From an uncultured Caulobacteraceae bacterium (lineage in GTDB: Bacteria; Pseudomonadota; Alphaproteobacteria; Caulobacterales; Caulobacteraceae): a stretch of DNA of 11,823 nt. The stretch lies in assembly GCA_937910255.1 (NCBI GenBank), contig CALEOQ010000531.1, positions 1 to 11,823 on the forward strand, in the 5' to 3' direction. The notes under the pieces were generated by a model. That model was not told where the DNA came from. It made no database searches and saw only the letters and a list, made by a program, of their open reading frames with translations. The first letter of the stretch is position 1, and each line of letters begins with the position of its first letter. Shown here in pieces: positions 8,782-11,823 of this stretch. A program made the position numbers and the translations under genes.

Positions 8782-9032
8782 TCGAACCGCGGCGGTTCGG
8801 CTGGGGTTTTGTCGCGGATCAGGTCGAGGGCTTCGACGTCTGCATTGGTGAGGCCAAGCTCTTGGCTCATCTCGACCAGCGCTGTGCCGAGGCGCAACCG
8901 GCTCGCCGGCCGCACGGCCGTCTCCAGGATCACGCGCATCTCGGCCTCCGTGCTGCGACCATGTTGCGCCGCCCGCACCTTGAGGGCGCGATGGACCTCA
9001 TCAGAGAGGTTGCGAATGGTGACGGCAGCCAT
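8778..9032 (-). CDS. Ribbon-helix-helix antitoxin, FitA type
   Basis: This is the antitoxin partner of the PIN toxin: it should bind and block the toxin and, with it, repress the shared promoter. The product is 84 residues from the ATG whose first base is 9032. The N-terminal half reads AAVTIRNLSDEVHRALKVR and then GRSTEAEMRVILE, an Arc/MetJ-type ribbon-helix-helix DNA-binding fold in which the first beta strand (VTIRNL) contacts DNA. The C-terminal half is charged and ends PAEPPRFE, as expected for a toxin-wrapping tail. A TTG three codons upstream (9041) is an alternative start. I prefer the ATG because the residues before it are not part of the fold and a promoter-derived leader of about 28 bases fits it. 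Neither start has a strong ribosome binding site. Confidence 0.92.
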   Translation of the reverse strand: MAAVTIRNLSDEVHRALKVRAAQHGRSTEAEMRVILETAVRPASRLRLGTALVEMSQELGLTNADVEALDLIRDKTPAEPPRFE

Positions 9033-9050
9033 GATAGCCAAGGCTCACAC

Positions 9051-9067
9051 TGATAGCATTGATAGCA
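9051..9067. promoter_or_regulatory. Tandem TGATAGCA repeats, likely antitoxin operator
   Basis: TGATAGCA occurs twice, at 9051-9058 and 9060-9067, separated by one base. A seven-base copy (TGATAGC) recurs at 9032-9038, over the antitoxin start codon. The tandem pair covers the bases just downstream of the minus-strand -10 box and the predicted transcription start, where bound protein would block initiation. From memory, the gonococcal FitAB operator uses TGATAGCA and its reverse complement as half-sites. That resemblance, plus the encoded ribbon-helix-helix protein, is the basis for calling this the autoregulatory site. Confidence 0.6.
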
Positions 9068-9096
9068 AATATACAGGTCATGATATCATCACTCAA
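9068..9096 (-). promoter_or_regulatory. Promoter of the toxin-antitoxin operon
   Basis: On the minus strand, TTGAGT (9096-9091) and TATATT (9073-9068) lie exactly 17 bases apart, a good sigma-70 type -35/-10 pair. Transcription would begin near 9061, about 28 bases before the antitoxin ATG. The AT-rich composition stands out from the surrounding GC-rich DNA. Confidence 0.7.
9080..9089. promoter_or_regulatory. 10-base palindrome in the toxin-antitoxin promoter spacer
   Basis: ATGATATCAT is a perfect palindrome lying between the -35 and -10 boxes of the minus-strand promoter. Its core TGATATCA differs by one base from TGATAGCA, the nearby repeat, so it may be a further antitoxin half-site. It begins 13 bases after the tandem repeats end. 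Confidence 0.5.
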
Positions 9097-9147
9097 GGGC
9101 CTGTGTCCGAGCTTCGACATTGGCCGTTAGCGCCGATAGGGTTGGGC

Positions 9148-9969
9148 GTGCACACAGCGCCACTCACCATCACCCATCCTCGGGTCCGGACCTGGCTGGA
9201 AATCCGCGCGCCGCTTGAGCGTCAGCTGTCTCCCCTGGGACGAGCGGCTATGCAGACTTTGGGGCTGGCCGAAGGCCAACGCGTCCTGGACGTCGGTTGC
9301 GGAGTTGGAGGCACGCCCAAAGATCTCGCTCAGGCTGTCGGATCGAGTGGCTGGGTTGTGGGGCTGGAGCTTCTGCCAGACGCCGTCGAGGCGGCGAAGC
9401 ATACAGCGGGTCTGCCGGCCAACGTCGCGTTCGAATGCGGCGACGCACAGACACTCCCGCTCGACCCAGGCGCCTTCGACGCGATCTTCTCCCGGTTTGG
9501 GATGATGTTCTTCGCCCAGCCGGCCGACGCCATGAACAACCTGAGACAGGCCCTGCGTCCTGGGGGGCGGATCAGTTTCGTGTGCTGGAGAGCGCTGTCG
9601 GAGAACGAGCTCGATAGCTTTCCGCTGGACGCCGCCGCGCCGCACCTCCCGGCTGGGCTTGTCAGTCTGGCCCCGAACGCCGCTGCGTTTTCGTTTTCCG
9701 ATCCTGACGGCCTGTTGGGCCTCATGACGGCGGCCGGCTTCGAAGCGATTGAGATCACTGCTCACGACGAGGTTGTCAGGAGCGGGGACCTGGCGTCGAT
9801 GGTGGATGTCTGTTCCCGCGTCGGCGCGCTCGGCGCCATCCTGCGCGAGCATCCTCATCTAGCCCCCGACGCGACGTCGGCGTTGACCAAAGCTCTGTCC
9901 GCGCGGGATGGGCCGGGTGGTCCTGGCCTGCGCGCCGCCACCTGGGTTGTCTCTGCCAGGGTAGGCTGA
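9148..9969 (+). CDS. Class I SAM-dependent methyltransferase
   Basis: The protein should transfer a methyl group from S-adenosylmethionine to an unknown substrate. From the GTG at 9148 it has 273 residues. Visible are motif I VLDVGCGVGG (46-55), the acidic residue E74 after strand 2 (GLELLP), motif II-like GDAQTLPL (98-105), FDAIFSRFGMMFF (110-122) and the LRPGG turn (136-140) followed by RISFVCW. This pattern is common in uncharacterised small-molecule methyltransferases. The start is uncertain: the frame stays open upstream through the antitoxin gene, with other options at ATG 9031, GTG 9103 and TTG 9142. GTG 9148 is chosen because AGGG (9138-9141) precedes it by six bases and it avoids overlap with the antitoxin. 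The stop faces the hydrolase stop across three bases. Substrate is not predictable. Confidence 0.85.
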   Translation: MHTAPLTITHPRVRTWLEIRAPLERQLSPLGRAAMQTLGLAEGQRVLDVGCGVGGTPKDLAQAVGSSGWVVGLELLPDAVEAAKHTAGLPANVAFECGDAQTLPLDPGAFDAIFSRFGMMFFAQPADAMNNLRQALRPGGRISFVCWRALSENELDSFPLDAAAPHLPAGLVSLAPNAAAFSFSDPDGLLGLMTAAGFEAIEITAHDEVVRSGDLASMVDVCSRVGALGAILREHPHLAPDATSALTKALSARDGPGGPGLRAATWVVSARVG

Positions 9970-9972
9970 GGA

Positions 9973-11301
9973 TCACCCGTTTCGGTCAGCTTTTACATCG
10001 TGGCCGTCGGCGACGTTTTCTATCCACCCACATACCGCCGCGATTGCGCTCGGCGCGAGCGTTTCGGCTATGGCGCCATACTCTGAAGGCGCGCCGGTGA
10101 TCGCGGTCTGCAGGAAGTGGTTCAGCCCCTTTAGCTCCAGGACTGCCGCCTGGGGATGGCCCGCCAAACGGGCGCGGATGCGCGGGGCGTGGCTCGATGG
10201 CGGTGTTTGAAGGTCACGCTCGGCGAACACCACCAGCGTCGGGCAGGTGAGGCGCGCCATCGCGGCGGTGGGGTCGTAGGCCAGCCAGTGTCTTCGCCAC
10301 GGCCACGCGACGAGGGCCGTGCGGGCCTCGACCTTTTCCGCCATATGGAGCCCGTCATCGACAGCGGCCTCAAGCACCCTGCGGACGCGCACCATGGTCT
10401 CGTCCAAACCTGCGCCGGCCCGCTCGATGGCGAACAGCCGAAGGTACATATCGACCACTTCCATCTCTCTGACGGGTTCGCCGCCGACGGCTCTGACGGC
10501 CAGAAAGAGGTCGGACAGCATGGTCTCCCCGTCGCGGGCGCCGGTGGGAGTCATCGCCACACAGAAGGCGATATCGGGATCGTCGGCCGCCACGTCTGCG
10601 GCGACGTGGCCCCCCTCGCTGTGCCCCATGACGCCGATCCTGAGGGGATCTATCTCTGGCCGCCGGCGTAACCAGGCGACCGCGCAGGCTAGATCCTGAA
10701 CGAGGTCCGCGGTGGTCGTCTCCAGGAACACCCCGCCCGATGCGCCTGCGCCGCGCTTGTCGAAGCGCAGGGTGGCGAAGCCACGGCGCGTCAGTTCATC
10801 GGCCCAGATGGCCAGGGGCTTGTGTCCGGCTGTCGTCTGATCGCGGTCTGTCTGCCCATACCAGCTGTTGAGGATAACCGCGCCGCGGGGCGGTCCATGC
10901 GGTCGGCTCAGGGTCCCAGCCCGCGGTGTCCCGTCGGCGCCTCCGAACACGACCTCCTCAGATGTGTACGGGAAGGGACCCTGAGGGGTCTGGGGGCGCA
11001 GGCCGCGGGGCGGGGGGGCGGGTGCGTCAGGTTGAAAGCTGATGGGATATCTCGCGGCCAGGTGTCGGCAGAAGCCGGTAAGGCGCGCGCCGGTCGCGTC
11101 ATGCGTCAGGTCGAGCGCAATCTCGGCCTGGGGCGCGGCGAACGCGATGCGGCCTTGCTCATGGCGAACGGGTAGCGTGAGTTCCCCTAAGGCTCTCGTC
11201 TGCAGATGGACTACCTGCGCCCCGCGATCCAGGCGGAAGGCGAGGCGCATCCTCACGATGCCTGTGTCGAGTTCGCCGTGCCACGGGCCTTGCTGCTTCA
11301 T
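9973..11301 (-). CDS. Alpha/beta hydrolase with beta-rich N-terminal domain
   Basis: This is a probable serine esterase or peptidase-like hydrolase of unknown substrate. From the ATG at 11301 it has 442 residues. Residues 1-90 are beta-rich (opening GPWHGELDTG) and resemble the small domain that precedes the hydrolase core in a group of bacterial alpha/beta hydrolases. A proline-rich linker (about 91-110) leads to the core: WYGQTDRDQTTAGHKP, RFDKRGAGASGG (179-190), nucleophile elbow GHSEGG with S228, a helical cap region of about 100 residues, then ERDLQTP with D363 and GLNHFLQ with H395, completing a Ser-Asp-His triad. No signal peptide is seen, so it is probably cytoplasmic. A TTG at 11337 would add 12 residues but has no better ribosome site. 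It converges with the methyltransferase and diverges from the efflux gene. Confidence 0.88.
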   Translation of the reverse strand: MKQQGPWHGELDTGIVRMRLAFRLDRGAQVVHLQTRALGELTLPVRHEQGRIAFAAPQAEIALDLTHDATGARLTGFCRHLAARYPISFQPDAPAPPPRGLRPQTPQGPFPYTSEEVVFGGADGTPRAGTLSRPHGPPRGAVILNSWYGQTDRDQTTAGHKPLAIWADELTRRGFATLRFDKRGAGASGGVFLETTTADLVQDLACAVAWLRRRPEIDPLRIGVMGHSEGGHVAADVAADDPDIAFCVAMTPTGARDGETMLSDLFLAVRAVGGEPVREMEVVDMYLRLFAIERAGAGLDETMVRVRRVLEAAVDDGLHMAEKVEARTALVAWPWRRHWLAYDPTAAMARLTCPTLVVFAERDLQTPPSSHAPRIRARLAGHPQAAVLELKGLNHFLQTAITGAPSEYGAIAETLAPSAIAAVCGWIENVADGHDVKADRNG

Positions 11302-11561
11302 GGTCAGGACTTTCGATCCATGGCTCGGCGAGGACAAAGCACGATAGCTTGGCTTTACCCCTCGGCGCAGACCTGTGAACCTATTCCTGCGCTAGGCAGC
11401 CCGGTCACCCGAACGTCCAGCCCACCCCCCACCATCTCAGATGATCGCCGGATTTCGGGTGGCGCTGAAGCCGTGCACACGGTGTCCCATCATTTAAGAA
11501 CGTCCCCACAGAATCAACCCAAACGCGACCCGCGCATGCCACTCTCCACAGCTCGTCGCCG

Positions 11562-11590
11562 CTGTTTACATCGTAAGCTAACACTGTTTA
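11562..11590. repeat. Repeats around the efflux promoter, possible repressor site
   Basis: CTGTTTA occurs directly repeated at 11562-11568 and 11584-11590, 22 bases (about two helical turns) apart. The first copy overlaps a small inverted repeat, TTAC-ATC-GTAA (11566-11576). RND pump operons are often controlled by TetR-family repressors binding such sites over the promoter. No regulator gene is in the window, so the link is a guess. Confidence 0.3.
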
Positions 11591-11593
11591 GAT
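11565..11593 (+). promoter_or_regulatory. Probable promoter of the efflux adaptor gene
   Basis: TTTACA (11565-11570) matches five of six bases of the -35 consensus. TTAGAT (11588-11593) follows after 17 bases as a degenerate -10 box. The pair ends 27 bases before the ATG at 11621, in locally AT-rich DNA. Confidence 0.45.
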
Positions 11594-11612
11594 CGCCGCT
11601 CCAAAGGGATGG

Positions 11613-11617
11613 GGTGA
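11613..11617 (+). promoter_or_regulatory. Shine-Dalgarno site for the efflux adaptor gene
   Basis: GGTGA, within GGGGTGA, matches the anti-SD complement GGAGGTGA in register and ends three bases before the ATG at 11621, placing the aligned GGAGG at normal spacing. It supports this ATG as the start. Confidence 0.5.
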
Positions 11618-11620
11618 GCC

Positions 11621-11823
11621 ATGGGCCGGACCTGTGCGAAGGCGTTTCTGGGGCTAGGCCTGGCGGGATTGCTCGCCGCCTGCGGGGGCGCCGATCCGGA
11701 GGCGGCCACCGCGCCCTTGCCGGCGGTGGAGGCGGTCGCGGTGCGCGATCCCAGCGGCGCGTCGCAGATCACCGCCACCGGGGCGCTCGCCCGTCAGCGA
11801 GAGGCGCAGCTGTCGTTCCGCGT
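11621..11823 (+). CDS. RND efflux periplasmic adaptor lipoprotein (3' partial)
   Basis: Only the first 67 codons are present; the window end cuts the gene. The product opens with a positively charged start (MGRTCAK), a hydrophobic stretch FLGLGLAGLLAA and a lipobox LAAC with Cys at about residue 21. It is therefore a lipoprotein, lacking an Asp right after the Cys and so probably bound for the outer leaflet sorting path or kept as a periplasmic adaptor. The next part, VEAVAVRD, then ITATGALARQREAQLSFR, matches the start of the first beta strands of HlyD/AcrA-type membrane fusion proteins, where the text usually runs into a barrel-sandwich domain. The partner RND pump gene would be expected downstream. 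The assignment rests on a short stretch. Confidence 0.7.
   Translation, partial: MGRTCAKAFLGLGLAGLLAACGGADPEAATAPLPAVEAVAVRDPSGASQITATGALARQREAQLSFR

Larger units (their letters stand above)
11302..11620. other. Intergenic region between hydrolase and efflux adaptor genes
   Basis: No convincing gene lies in these 319 bases. The left part must contain the leader and promoter of the minus-strand hydrolase, but no strong -35/-10 pair stands out; TTCACA and TAAAGC with a 16-base spacer on the minus strand (roughly 11358-11385) are a weak candidate. The right end is more AT-rich and carries the promoter for the plus-strand efflux gene. I see no terminator with a T-run, no tRNA and no recognisable riboswitch. 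One GANTC site (the CcrM target in Caulobacter relatives) lies at 11511-11515. Confidence 0.6.

Noticed and set aside
8809..9147. An N-terminal extension of the methyltransferase back to 8809
   Set aside because: It would run antisense through the antitoxin gene and its promoter and adds no methyltransferase motif; it is open only because of the composition.
8344..9969. Insertion sequence or transposon carrying the toxin-antitoxin pair
   Set aside because: No transposase, no terminal inverted repeats and no target-site duplication could be found at the block edges.
11542..11550. DnaA-box-like CTCTCCACA
   Set aside because: Two mismatches to TTATCCACA and no cluster of such boxes; not enough for an origin.

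Overview
The window is high-GC DNA from an alphaproteobacterium. It fits Caulobacteraceae best (Caulobacter or Phenylobacterium type), judged from gene order, the style of the MurC, MurD, MurB and FtsW proteins, and codon use. The genus is an inference from sequence feel, not from a database match.

Positions 1-8340 hold part of the division and cell-wall (dcw) cluster, all on the plus strand: murF (5' end missing), mraY, murD, ftsW, murG, murC and murB. Genes overlap by 1-4 bases or lie 9-33 bases apart, with no internal terminator, so they look like one co-transcribed operon. Together they finish the UDP-MurNAc-pentapeptide (MurB, MurC, MurD, MurF), move it to undecaprenyl phosphate (MraY), add GlcNAc to give lipid II (MurG), and polymerise it at the septum (FtsW). 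The usual next genes, ddl, ftsQ, ftsA and ftsZ, are not in the remaining 3.5 kb.

Positions 8344-9041 hold a minus-strand toxin-antitoxin pair of the FitAB/VapBC type: a ribbon-helix-helix antitoxin followed by a PIN-domain RNase toxin, overlapping by ATGA. Upstream lies a good minus-strand promoter with repeats of TGATAGCA and a 10-base palindrome. I read these as the autoregulatory operator. The pair converges on murB with only 3 bases between stop codons.

Positions 9148-9969 (+) encode a class I SAM-dependent methyltransferase. It converges, again with 3 bases between stops, on a minus-strand alpha/beta hydrolase (9973-11301) that carries a beta-rich N-terminal domain. A gene-free stretch of about 320 bases follows. 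It holds a likely plus-strand promoter and then the first 67 codons of a lipoprotein that looks like an RND efflux periplasmic adaptor, cut by the window end.

The core is ordinary. The part worth a second look is the accessory block placed directly after murB, with its toxin-antitoxin control region. I did not find evidence of a wholly new system.
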